Below, piece by piece: positions 34,325 to 42,625 of a DNA stretch of 48,421 nt (position 1 is its first letter; every line of letters starts with the position of its first letter). The notes beneath the pieces were generated by a model that saw only the letters and a list, made by a program, of their open reading frames with translations, was not told the origin of the DNA and did no database searches. This DNA is from Verrucomicrobiia bacterium (GTDB taxonomy: Bacteria; Verrucomicrobiota; Verrucomicrobiia; Verrucomicrobiales; DEV007), in contig JAGROY010000142.1 of NCBI GenBank assembly GCA_020439995.1, positions 1 through 48,421 on the forward strand, in the 5' to 3' direction. The translations under genes and the position numbers were made by a program.

Positions 34325-34432
34325 AATTTCTTCTCATCGATATCCCATGCATTCCGGTTCGTTCGCCACTATGTTCTCCACTGCGTTTCGCAGGCAGAGT
34401 CTTTCGTAAATGGATGCCTTAATGATGACTAG

Positions 34433-35026
34433 ATGAAGAAAAACCCAGCGAGCCCCGACCAAGACACATCTCGCTTCTGGACTTTACCCAACGTCCTCTG
34501 TGTTGTCCGGTTCATCGGATCTTTTGCCTTGCTACCGCTTGCTTTGGCAGACCAGTCGTACTGGTTCGTTGGCCTCTATCTCATACTGATCACTTCCGAT
34601 CTGATTGATGGCCCCATCGCACGTAAGTTCCATCAGCGCAGCGACAGCGGAGCCCACCTGGACAGCATCGCTGACATCACCTTGAATGCCTGCTTGCTGG
34701 CAGGAGTTGCGAGGCTCTGCTGGACGACTTTGCAACACGAACTTCTGATCGTTGGTTTAGTGATCGGAAGCTATTGCCTCTCACAGGCATTTGGATTCTG
34801 GAAGTATCGACGGTTGCTTTCCTATCACACCTACATTGCAAAATTCTCCCAGTGGCTCGCCATGTTGGCAGCACTCAGCCTCATTCTCGGGTGGTCTGTA
34901 TGGCCGATCCGGGTGGCTTCCATCGCAGCCATCCTCGGTAACCTCGAAGCCATCGCCATCACAGCAGTGCTGAAAAAGTGGAAAACCGACGTCCTGACAT
35001 TCTTTCGTATTTGGCCGACCGGTTGA
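34433..35026 (+). CDS. CDP-alcohol phosphatidyltransferase family protein
   Basis: 197 residues, about six membrane helices. The CDP-alcohol motif is complete: D56-x2-D59-G60-x2-A63-R64-x8-G73-x3-D77-x3-D81. It joins a CDP-activated lipid (or other CDP-alcohol) to an alcohol headgroup in the inner membrane, as in phosphatidylglycerol-phosphate, cardiolipin or inositol-phosphate synthesis. The alcohol cannot be told from sequence alone. It is divergent from the patatin operon. Its end runs toward the oppositely oriented tRNA. Confidence 0.9.
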   Translation: MKKNPASPDQDTSRFWTLPNVLCVVRFIGSFALLPLALADQSYWFVGLYLILITSDLIDGPIARKFHQRSDSGAHLDSIADITLNACLLAGVARLCWTTLQHELLIVGLVIGSYCLSQAFGFWKYRRLLSYHTYIAKFSQWLAMLAALSLILGWSVWPIRVASIAAILGNLEAIAITAVLKKWKTDVLTFFRIWPTG

Positions 35027-35109
35027 GGAGCCAACCAAGGGAGCCGTCAGGCGGCCGGAGTACGGAAGCAGCAATCTTGAAGACTTTGGGCCTCAAAAGT
35101 GCTGCAGGA

Positions 35110-35143
35110 AAACAAAAACACGAGCCGCGTCACACCTCGGCTC
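35110..35143 (-). terminator. Rho-independent terminator of tRNA-Arg
   Basis: On the minus strand GAGCCG (35138-35143) pairs with CGGCTC (35122-35127) around a 10-base loop, followed by GTGTTTTTGTTTT (about 35109-35121). It lies 62 bases after the tRNA and in the same direction, so it most likely ends the tRNA transcript. Confidence 0.7.
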
Positions 35144-35205
35144 TACATGGCCGCAATCAGGAATTGCGACACGAAACACACGATTTTCCAATCACTCAGT
35201 TAAAG

Positions 35206-35277
35206 TGTCCCCGGCAGGAATCGAACCTGCATCTAAGCTTTAGGAGAGCCTCGTTCTATCCATTGAACTACGGGGAC
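35206..35277 (-). tRNA. tRNA-Arg (anticodon CCT)
   Basis: The minus strand folds as a cloverleaf: acceptor stem GTCCCCG with CGGGGAC, D-arm GTTC-AATGGATA-GAAC, anticodon stem AGGCT with AGCTT, loop CTCCTAA giving anticodon CCT (reads AGG), T-arm GCAGG-TTCGATT-CCTGC, discriminator A. The 3' CCA is not encoded and must be added after transcription. All stems pair, with one G-U in the anticodon stem. It is a single tRNA gene between the phosphatidyltransferase and a gene-poor stretch, with its own terminator. Confidence 0.95.
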
Positions 35278-35897
35278 TGTTGGCAATCAGCACCTAAAGA
35301 AATGTCGCCACTTGTAAAATTAGAAAGTCAGGCCAAAAAATTGAACCATGTCCTTGCCTGTCTTCCGACACCCAAGAAAGTCTTTCATACCATAAACACC
35401 TGAGGTTGCCAGTGGTTTTGACTGTGAATTTCCCCACCCTCGCCCCCCTCTTTCCAACCCATCCTCTGGGGAGTCAACGAGAATCGTCTGATCTGACAGC
35501 AAAGCTCCGGCTCCATTGGTCTAGGACTCCACCCACCTTTAAATCTAGAGCTAATTACAAGTTCACTTTGCTTGCTCGGATTCCCTCCGAGAGCATCGCC
35601 ACTTGAGATCGCTTTTACAGCCCAGCTCTCAACACACTCTGCAGGCGGCAAGCCATTGCCACTCTGAGTGATGCGACAGCCGAATGCCTCTCCCCGCTTT
35701 GATACGGACGTTTTGCCACTGCCGATGGGGGATAGCACCGTACGATGGTCAAAACCGACGGTCGTTGGGAAGAGTTTGGGAACAAGTTAGCCGCCACGGA
35801 TTCACGGAGATTATAGTGCCGAAGCGTCAGAAACACAAAGATGCGGGGTGAATAGTAGATATACCAACAATACACTAGAACACATCAGACTAACCGC
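35278..35897. other. Gene-poor stretch beside the tRNA
   Basis: About 620 bp without a gene I can support. The longest open frame (35385-35738, minus, 117 residues, with GKTSVSKRGEAFGCR near its start) has no Shine-Dalgarno sequence, no recognised motif and odd composition. Near 35790-35810 the sequence GCCGCCACGGATTCACGGA looks like a fragment of a dispersed non-coding repeat. No tRNA-end repeat marking an integrated element was found. Confidence 0.4.
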
Positions 35898-36776
35898 CTA
35901 CGGCACCATCGCCAACTCTTCCGCACTGGGCCGACGGACGCAGCGGAAGCCGCAGAAATCGGTCGAAAAGCAGGCGTCGGTGTCGCCTGTCGTCTGACCC
36001 TGACGGAAGGTGTTGCGGCACATATTTGCGGTGGCCTTCCATGAGCCGCCGCGCACTACGCGTTTTGGATTTGCTTCCGATGGCTCGGGGCCGGTAGGAT
36101 TCTCGCTGGGGCTGTTGGCGTAGTAGCCCGGATCGAACACGTCGTGACACCACTCTGAAACATTGCCGTAGAGGTCAAAAATTCCCCAGCCATTCGGCTT
36201 CATTGATCCGGCGGGCGCGGTTTGCTGATTGCTGTTGTCGGTAAATATGGCGTGCTGCGGGAGCTTTCCTGCATCACCGAAATCGTAAGGCTTGCTGGTG
36301 CCCGACTTGGCGGCGTATTCCCACTCGGCTTCGGTAGGCAGCCGGTAGCCGTTGGCGGAAAAGTCACACGGCCAGCCTGGCACAGCTTCGTCATAGCAGG
36401 GCGTCAGCTTTTCCATCAGCGATCGCTCATTGCAGTACTGCTTGGCGTCACGCCAGCGCACCTGATTGACGGGCTTGCGCGGATTGTCCTTCCACTTCGA
36501 TGGATTGGGCAGCTGAGCTGCATCGAACTGAGCGTGGGTAACTTCAAACTTATCGATCACGATGGGACTGATCGTCACTTCGTGCTCCGGTTGTTCATCA
36601 GGGTCACCACCGGCGTTCCCCATCGTGAATGTTCCTCCTGGCACTAGCACCAGCTCTATGCCTGAGGCCGAGGTAATGGGAACCGGCTTCGTCGCGCTTC
36701 CTGCGACCCCATCCTTTCCCGCCGGAGCGCATCCGGCGAGAGCGACGATCGAGGCTGTCAGTAGCAATCGCTTCAT
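35898..36776 (-). CDS. FGE-sulfatase (SUMF1) domain lipoprotein, probably not a formylglycine generator
   Basis: 292 residues from ATG 36776. The lipoprotein signal is ALAGC (cysteine at about residue 16). The SUMF1 fold is clear: LVPGGTFTMGNAGGDPDE, FEVTHAQFDAAQ, YRLPTEAEWEYAAKSG, DLYGNVSEWCHD, VVRGGSW and GFRCVRR. In true formylglycine-generating enzymes the last region reads 'GGS-Y-x-C-x4-C'. Here the first of these cysteines is alanine (GGSWKATANMC) and only the second remains, so copper binding and catalysis are unlikely. It is probably a binding or structural paralogue, as many in PVC bacteria. Last gene of a three-gene operon of exported proteins, 4 bp after the TolB-like gene. Confidence 0.88.
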   Translation of the reverse strand: MKRLLLTASIVALAGCAPAGKDGVAGSATKPVPITSASGIELVLVPGGTFTMGNAGGDPDEQPEHEVTISPIVIDKFEVTHAQFDAAQLPNPSKWKDNPRKPVNQVRWRDAKQYCNERSLMEKLTPCYDEAVPGWPCDFSANGYRLPTEAEWEYAAKSGTSKPYDFGDAGKLPQHAIFTDNSNQQTAPAGSMKPNGWGIFDLYGNVSEWCHDVFDPGYYANSPSENPTGPEPSEANPKRVVRGGSWKATANMCRNTFRQGQTTGDTDACFSTDFCGFRCVRRPSAEELAMVP

Positions 36777-36780
36777 CGCT

Positions 36781-37827
36781 TCATCCAGCAGGAACCCAGT
36801 CCGATTCCTTGTTGCTTGCACCATCGCCAGTGATGTTGAAGTATTTACCATCTGGCGCAGCAAGGTCGACCTTCTCGCCGGCATCCGTTGGGACTGCATA
36901 GATGTCCCAACCATTGGCGAAGACACCGACGATCTCGCACGCCGACTGATGCGTTGACGGTTTGGTCAGGTCCCCTTCCCCGTCGGGGCCGGAGCTGACC
37001 GAGACAAATTTTCCGTCCGGGGACCAGTCAACGTGGTAAACCTTCCGCGTCTTGTCACTGGTAAACACACGCAACTGCTCCTTACCCAGACTCGGCTTGC
37101 CTTCGGCATCGAATTTGAGTTCCGCGAGGACGACTGTCTGATCATCTTCACCCCAGGCGATGCGGTTCTCCTTTGGATGAAAACATGGGCGGCAACCGTG
37201 GATCCCCAGGTTGTAGACTTCCTTTCCATCGACAGGGAAAACGATGATCGCGTGGTCGAATCCCATTCCGGCGTGCACCGTCGATATCATCCACTTCCCG
37301 TCTGCAGAGAAACCTGGATTGTAGAGATGGTGCAGCTTTTCGTTCGGATGGGGGCGACTCTCACCGCTTTCAACGTCGTAGAACACCATCCCTTTGGTGT
37401 AGTAGTCGACAACGTTCCACTTGGGATACTCCTGCGGCAGATAGGCAATGGTTTTGCCGTCCGGCGACCATGCGGGCTGGCGTGCATAATCGGCGACCTT
37501 TTTGCGATCAGTGCCGTCCAGATTCATTACCCAGGTGCTGCGCACCGTGTCGCGGCCCTGGCCGGTATCGGACACGAAGCACACGCGTTTTCCGTCTGGC
37601 GAAACCTGCGGGTAGAGTTCGTTTGCGTCTGCTGTATTGGTCAGATTCCGGCGCTCTGAACCATCAGCGTTCATCGCGACCAGTTCCCAGTTGCTGTTGA
37701 GATAGGACTCACAGACAATCTTGTAGGGGGATGAGGTCAGCGCTTGCTTCGTCGCATCGTCAGCATAGGCACCCACTGGCGCACCGAGGGCGATCGTGAA
37801 CGTGAGGAGTTTTTTGATTGCAGGCAT
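36781..37827 (-). CDS. Secreted TolB/PD40-like beta-propeller protein
   Basis: 348 residues with a signal peptide (cleavage near AYA-DDA). Repeated PD40 blades are visible: SPDGKRVCFVSD, QPAWSPDGKTIAYL, NPGFSADGKWMIST, CFHPKENRIAWG, DWSPDGKFVSVSS, plus VAMNADGSERRNLTN, the typical TolB turn. Unlike TolB it is shorter and lacks the N-terminal Tol domain, so it is a free propeller, probably for binding. It sits 4 bp after the LamG gene and 4 bp before the FGE-like gene, which implies joint expression. No catalytic residues recognised. Confidence 0.85.
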   Translation of the reverse strand: MPAIKKLLTFTIALGAPVGAYADDATKQALTSSPYKIVCESYLNSNWELVAMNADGSERRNLTNTADANELYPQVSPDGKRVCFVSDTGQGRDTVRSTWVMNLDGTDRKKVADYARQPAWSPDGKTIAYLPQEYPKWNVVDYYTKGMVFYDVESGESRPHPNEKLHHLYNPGFSADGKWMISTVHAGMGFDHAIIVFPVDGKEVYNLGIHGCRPCFHPKENRIAWGEDDQTVVLAELKFDAEGKPSLGKEQLRVFTSDKTRKVYHVDWSPDGKFVSVSSGPDGEGDLTKPSTHQSACEIVGVFANGWDIYAVPTDAGEKVDLAAPDGKYFNITGDGASNKESDWVPAG

Positions 37828-37831
37828 ACGA

Positions 37832-39823
37832 TTACTCCTCAGTTACGCGATAGTAGCGGACGTTTGCGCCTTCGCGGTCAGCCACTAGCTCAGTGAATTC
37901 GGTCTCGTCGCCTTGAGAGGGATGACCATCGGTAAGCTCAACCCATTCCTGAAGATCTGCGGATGCCTCAATGGTGTAACTCCGTCCCTCGCGAGATCCC
38001 CACGAAAGCGTAACATCGCCATTTACCTCGATTACCGCGCTGTTGATCTGGAAACCGGTGGCACTCGGAGCCTCGAATCCTTCGGCAGTCGGCCCGCCCA
38101 GCGCTTCCATTTCCTCGTCAGATAATTTTCCGTCAAGAAACTGCACGGAATTCACATACCATTGGCTCCGTTCCCCGTCATTGTCCCAAAACAGGAGGAC
38201 TTCCGGCTCCATGGCTCGGCGGATGTGATCCTTGCTCTGCGGCACCCACTCGTCCTGAAGGACACCATCCACCCACTTGGTGATCACCTTTTCATCAGCA
38301 AGGTCGACAGCGAATCCGATTCGGTGCCACTCATCCGCAGTGAATGAACCATCACCGTTGTATCCACCGCCTCCCTGGCCCATATTGCTCCCCTGCCAGA
38401 AAAATGTAGCATCGCCCGGATTCTTTTTGGGTGAGGCCTGAATGAGGGATGATGCACCGCTAGAACCGACCCGCATCACATCCATGAGTAGCGTATACCG
38501 GTTGACGTAGAGACCGCCACCATTGGGTGCAATTCCGTGGCTGCATTTGTAGCCGACATCATCTCCTTCTGGAACGAACATTACTTCGGCAGGCTCGCCG
38601 TTGATGTCAGCAATTCCAAGGCTGGTGGTCGTCCCAAACTGCGTGTCCGACGCTGAGACGTCGTCATTGAAAATCAAATCCGCACCGATTGTCGCCTTGA
38701 GCCCGCCTGAAAAATCCCATTGACCCGTTACCTTTGGCGGCTTCGTACCGAGTGCATTTTTGAACGACCACTCGCGTGTGAACACCTGTCCGGTGGAATC
38801 CGCGTATTCGAGAACGATTTCGTTGCGCTCACTCTGCCTGGCGACTGGAGGCTGGTAGGTAATCATTGTGTTGCCACCCGATTTTGTAACGGTGGCCTGC
38901 CCGGTAACGTCCACGCCATTGAAACTGAACTTCACTGATCCATCCGCAACGTTTGTCTTGTCATCACGGAGCAGTACGGTGATGGGGACTGCAGGAGCAA
39001 TGTCTGAGACGCCTGGCAGAGGCGATACTTCAGCGATGTATGCGTGGCTGTGATTCGGAGCGGTGCTCTCACGATACGCAACGATGCTGCCATCGGAATT
39101 CACCAAGTCGCTGTTCTCGTAGAACTCAAATGCTGCCGCTCCCGACTGCGACCAGTAAACCAACCGTATGGGGTAAATCCCCGCCACTGGCGCAGTAATC
39201 GTAAACTCATAGTCCCACGGAGTCACACCGAATGCGGGGGCGTCTGCCGGACGAACAAACTCTGCCAGCTGCGTCGCGAAGAAGTCACGGGGATTCGTTC
39301 CCGTGAAAACCTGAAGCCCGTTGTCGTCGCTGGGAGTGGTGTCCACACGCCCCACGAACACCTGCGCTCCGAATGTGTGCTCGCCTGCAGACAACTCGAG
39401 GAACGTCATCACTTCGGTAGTGAAAAGTGTGGTGTGCCCACCCGTTCCAGGAATGCCGGGAAACTCAGTATCATCAGGGAACAGGGTGAGATCGATCACT
39501 TCAGGATTGGCGTCCTTTTCAAAGTTGATCACGTCCACATCGAAGCTTCCGTCCGGGTTGGGGCCCTTTTCCGCTTCATCCAGAATGACGTCCCCATCCA
39601 CGTTAAGTGTTCCGTTCAATTGCTGAATGGCACGCAAGAATGAGTTGGGAATCTCGGCCAGATCCGGAGCTTGGGCGGAAATGACGCGGAATCCCCGATT
39701 CTGCCCGGTTTCCAATGCACCCGCGATCCCTTCTGGAATGGCAACAGGATCCTGTGCGGATGCGATGGATAAGAGAATCTGGAACGAGGCTACGAGGCCG
39801 AAGGATAGACGAACTGCTTTCAT
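37832..39823 (-). CDS. Large secreted LamG-domain protein with PVC-type C-terminal module
   Basis: 663 residues, signal peptide ending near IASA-QDP. Residues about 30-245 contain a PA14-like beta-rich part (GEHTFGAQVFVGRVDTT, AGIYPIRLVYWSQSGAAA). A bacterial Ig-like domain follows at about 265-345 (PAVPITVLLRDDKTNV). LamG is at about 360-570 (GLYVNRYTLLMDVM, WHRIGFAVDLADEKV, WYVNSVQFLDGKLSDEE). The last 60 residues (SWGSREGRSYTIEASADL, 'Q-E-W-V-E-L', ending RYYRVTEE) form a module common on exported verrucomicrobial proteins. It likely binds carbohydrate at the surface; no enzyme motif is seen. First gene of the operon with the TolB-like and FGE-like genes, divergent from the phosphatase gene (120 bp gap). 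Confidence 0.85.
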   Translation of the reverse strand: MKAVRLSFGLVASFQILLSIASAQDPVAIPEGIAGALETGQNRGFRVISAQAPDLAEIPNSFLRAIQQLNGTLNVDGDVILDEAEKGPNPDGSFDVDVINFEKDANPEVIDLTLFPDDTEFPGIPGTGGHTTLFTTEVMTFLELSAGEHTFGAQVFVGRVDTTPSDDNGLQVFTGTNPRDFFATQLAEFVRPADAPAFGVTPWDYEFTITAPVAGIYPIRLVYWSQSGAAAFEFYENSDLVNSDGSIVAYRESTAPNHSHAYIAEVSPLPGVSDIAPAVPITVLLRDDKTNVADGSVKFSFNGVDVTGQATVTKSGGNTMITYQPPVARQSERNEIVLEYADSTGQVFTREWSFKNALGTKPPKVTGQWDFSGGLKATIGADLIFNDDVSASDTQFGTTTSLGIADINGEPAEVMFVPEGDDVGYKCSHGIAPNGGGLYVNRYTLLMDVMRVGSSGASSLIQASPKKNPGDATFFWQGSNMGQGGGGYNGDGSFTADEWHRIGFAVDLADEKVITKWVDGVLQDEWVPQSKDHIRRAMEPEVLLFWDNDGERSQWYVNSVQFLDGKLSDEEMEALGGPTAEGFEAPSATGFQINSAVIEVNGDVTLSWGSREGRSYTIEASADLQEWVELTDGHPSQGDETEFTELVADREGANVRYYRVTEE

Positions 39824-39943
39824 GATCTGGGATTCTTACAGGCTTCAGAGGGGCGATGGCAATCTCTCATTGGGAATCATTCGCAATCAGGTGCAATTGG
39901 ATGCGACTTGACTCAGTTCCAATCTGAAAGCAAGAATCGTGCA

Positions 39944-42526
39944 ATGTGTATGAAGCCAATGGAAGCGATTTGGCATACTTTGCTAAGCTTGGCAGCGGCG
40001 GTCGCATTGCTTCAGAGTATCGTTTCGATCGGAATGGCTCAAGACGGCTGGCCCTTGATCACCCGTCAACCTTACGTTCAAATGGTTACGCACGATTCCG
40101 CCGTGATCGTCTGGAGAACTGAACGGCCCATTTTCCCGATCGTGCGCTATGGGGATGCGTTGGATGACATGAACGAAACGGTTGCGCCGAACCAGATCGT
40201 GCAGCGGGTTTCCAGCTTTGAAGACGCTCCTCCCGACATCCCCCGGCTACATGGCGCCGATCCCGGAACCCACCAGTACGAGGCACGGATCCGGGGGCTT
40301 AGACCGGATCGCACTTATTTCTATTCCATTTCCGATTTTCTCACGCCGGCACTGGGAGGTGATGATCGACACCATTTTCGCACCGCGCCCGATCCGGGAA
40401 ATGACGACCGGCCCTCTCGCTTCTGGGTGGTCGGGGATTCTGGCGATGGCAGCATTGGCCAGTATGAAAGCTACCGGGGATTTCAGCGCTACATCGAAAG
40501 TGAGCCTGCCACGATGCGAAAACGAGTCGATGCCTACATCCACCTGGGTGATATGGCCTACAATCTGGGAGAAGACGGTGAGTTCTCGGCTTACTTTTTC
40601 GGATTCTACGCCGACCTGCTGCGAACCACCTGCTGCTGGCCAACTATGGGAAATCATGAAGGAGCGAACTCAAGCGGCATAACCGGCATCGGGCCCTACT
40701 ATGATGCCTACGTCCTGCCAACCCGTGGCGAAGCGGGCGGTGTTCCGTCCGGCACCGAGGCTTACTATGCGTTTGACTACGGCAACATCCATTTCATCTG
40801 CCTGAACAGCCATGACCTCGATCGCACGCCCGCAGGTGCAATGGCAGAGTGGCTTAAGTCGGATCTTGAAGAAGCAAACGCAGAGTGGCTCATCGCCTTC
40901 TGGCATCACCCGCCATACACCAAAGGCACACACGACAGTGATCGCGAACTCCAGTCAATCGAGTTGCGGCGGTACATCATGCCCATTCTGGAAAGCGCCG
41001 GTGTTGACCTCGTGCTGACTGGGCACTCGCATACCTACGAGCGTTCCATGTTAATCGACGGCGCCTACTCCACTCCTACTACCGTTGACGACGTCGTGCT
41101 CGATGATGGAGATGGTGCCCCCTCGGGGGACGGGGCCTATCGAAAGAATCCTTCGCTGAATCCCAACGAAGGAAGTGTGTCTGTAGTCGCCGGACATGGC
41201 AGATTTGCATTGCAGTACTACGGCGAGTCACCAGTGATGCGCCGCACCATCCCAGTCATAGGCTCCTTCGTTCTCGACGTCGATGATCGCGTGCTCACCG
41301 GTCGCATGATCGATGGCTTTGGCGCAGTGCGGGATGAGTTTCAAATCACCAAGGAGTCAACTGTTCAACCGCCGGTGCGAGTGGCCGATCCCTGGAGACC
41401 AAGTGGCCCCAGCCTCATCGTCACCGAAAGAACGCCAGGCGCACGCACTATGGAAATGTTCCCCGTCCCTCGCGCTTCAGATGCGGTGGTACGCTATGAA
41501 TTCAATGGCGATGAAGTAACTGAAGCCTCGCCCATTTACACCTCTCCCATCCCGCTGGCGAAGACCGACCGGCTGGTGCAGGCCAAGTCCTACTGGCGGA
41601 ATGGCACACGAGACAGCCCCCTGTCGACGGCAGTCGTCAGCTCATCCAGCTCCGCACCCCAGCTGCAAAATCTTGTCATTCCAATCAGCACCCCGGCGGA
41701 CGATGCTGTGGAAGCGACCACCGGACTCGTCTCAGCCGATGGAAATCGACTATTTCTGGGCAACTTCGACCAGTCTACCACCGGGCTCCGGTTCACGCAT
41801 GTGGGCATCGATCCCGGTGCCACCGTCTACAGTGCTTACATCGACTTCCACTCAACAGTCGGTTCGTTCTCCCCCACTGAGTTGAACGTTTACCTGGAAA
41901 AATCGGCTGATGCTCTGGAATACGACGAACGCATCGTTTCCGACATCACAGCCAGAGACTACCACGAAGAATTTGTTCGCTGGATCCCGGCCACCTGGAG
42001 TTACAATCAACGCTATTCGAATCAAAAAACGCCCAACTTCGCCTCGGTGTTGCAAAAGCATATCACTCAGTCGAACTGGCAGGCAGGGAACGCGTTGGCA
42101 ATTGCAATTTCCGGCTCCGGCAGCCGTGATGCGTGGAGTTTTGACTACGAGCCAGAACTCGCAGCCCGGCTCTACATTACGTTCGACACCCGCGGCCCCC
42201 TGGAAGTGGCGATTGATCAGCCATTTCTGGTGCAACCAACTCCCTACAAACACTTTAACGGACCACTAACTGATGGAGTTCGCATTCAACATCGGCGCTT
42301 TTCCAGCAATCCACCTGGACATGAACTCACCTACAGCATCGAATTCAGCACGATTTTAGCCGAAGGAAGCTGGATGCCGCTTCCTGACTCAGAACTCGTA
42401 AAACGTTTCGAGGCAATTCTCGAACCGTGGCGAGGCATTACGCTGAATTTGCCGCTCTCGCTACTTGGAGATTCGCCCGAATATTTCTTCCGAGTCAAAA
42501 TCACAGAATCAGCGAGAGTTGAATAA
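39944..42526 (+). CDS. Secreted purple acid phosphatase-like metallophosphoesterase
   Basis: 860 residues from ATG 39944 (ATG 39950 is equally possible; a TTG at 39908 is unlikely). A signal peptide ends near GMA-QDG. An FnIII-like N-terminal domain starts at YVQMVTHDSAVIVWRTE. All five metal-site motifs of purple acid phosphatases are present: VVGDSGDG, LGDMAYNLGE, MGNHEG, FWHHPPY and GHSHTYERS. So a two-metal phosphatase is expected, including the 'GD-x-x-Y' tyrosine. The C-terminal half has a chitobiase-like FN3 part (SPIYTSPIPLAKTDRL), a beta domain with LRFTHVGIDPGATVYSAYI, and an ending (YSIEFSTILAEGSW to YFFRVKI) like that of the LamG protein across the gap. Substrate unknown. Confidence 0.88.
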   Translation: MCMKPMEAIWHTLLSLAAAVALLQSIVSIGMAQDGWPLITRQPYVQMVTHDSAVIVWRTERPIFPIVRYGDALDDMNETVAPNQIVQRVSSFEDAPPDIPRLHGADPGTHQYEARIRGLRPDRTYFYSISDFLTPALGGDDRHHFRTAPDPGNDDRPSRFWVVGDSGDGSIGQYESYRGFQRYIESEPATMRKRVDAYIHLGDMAYNLGEDGEFSAYFFGFYADLLRTTCCWPTMGNHEGANSSGITGIGPYYDAYVLPTRGEAGGVPSGTEAYYAFDYGNIHFICLNSHDLDRTPAGAMAEWLKSDLEEANAEWLIAFWHHPPYTKGTHDSDRELQSIELRRYIMPILESAGVDLVLTGHSHTYERSMLIDGAYSTPTTVDDVVLDDGDGAPSGDGAYRKNPSLNPNEGSVSVVAGHGRFALQYYGESPVMRRTIPVIGSFVLDVDDRVLTGRMIDGFGAVRDEFQITKESTVQPPVRVADPWRPSGPSLIVTERTPGARTMEMFPVPRASDAVVRYEFNGDEVTEASPIYTSPIPLAKTDRLVQAKSYWRNGTRDSPLSTAVVSSSSSAPQLQNLVIPISTPADDAVEATTGLVSADGNRLFLGNFDQSTTGLRFTHVGIDPGATVYSAYIDFHSTVGSFSPTELNVYLEKSADALEYDERIVSDITARDYHEEFVRWIPATWSYNQRYSNQKTPNFASVLQKHITQSNWQAGNALAIAISGSGSRDAWSFDYEPELAARLYITFDTRGPLEVAIDQPFLVQPTPYKHFNGPLTDGVRIQHRRFSSNPPGHELTYSIEFSTILAEGSWMPLPDSELVKRFEAILEPWRGITLNLPLSLLGDSPEYFFRVKITESARVE

Positions 42527-42540
42527 AAATCACATAATAA

Positions 42541-42561
42541 GTAAATTTATAAGAAATTTAC
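42541..42561. repeat. AT-rich inverted repeat between phosphatase and zinc-ribbon genes
   Basis: GTAAATTT (42541-42548) and AAATTTAC (42554-42561) are perfect 8-bp arms around ATAAG, followed by TTTAATTT. It is 15 bp after the phosphatase stop. The stem is pure AT so a terminator would be weak. An operator or promoter element for the gene at 42626 is also possible, as the whole 100-bp gap is AT-rich. Confidence 0.4.
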
Positions 42562-42625
42562 TTTAATTTCCCAAACTTTTAATCTTAAATGAGTTCTCTG
42601 GCTATTATCAACCTGAACACTCTCC

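Noticed and set aside
35385..35738. 117-residue open frame on the minus strand beside the tRNA
   Set aside because: No ribosome site, no motif, odd composition; kept only as part of the gene-poor stretch.
35206..35897. Integrated element using tRNA-Arg as attachment site
   Set aside because: No integrase gene and no second copy of the tRNA 3' end found in the window.
35898..36776. Functional formylglycine-generating enzyme
   Set aside because: The first active-site cysteine is alanine and there is no sulfatase in the window.
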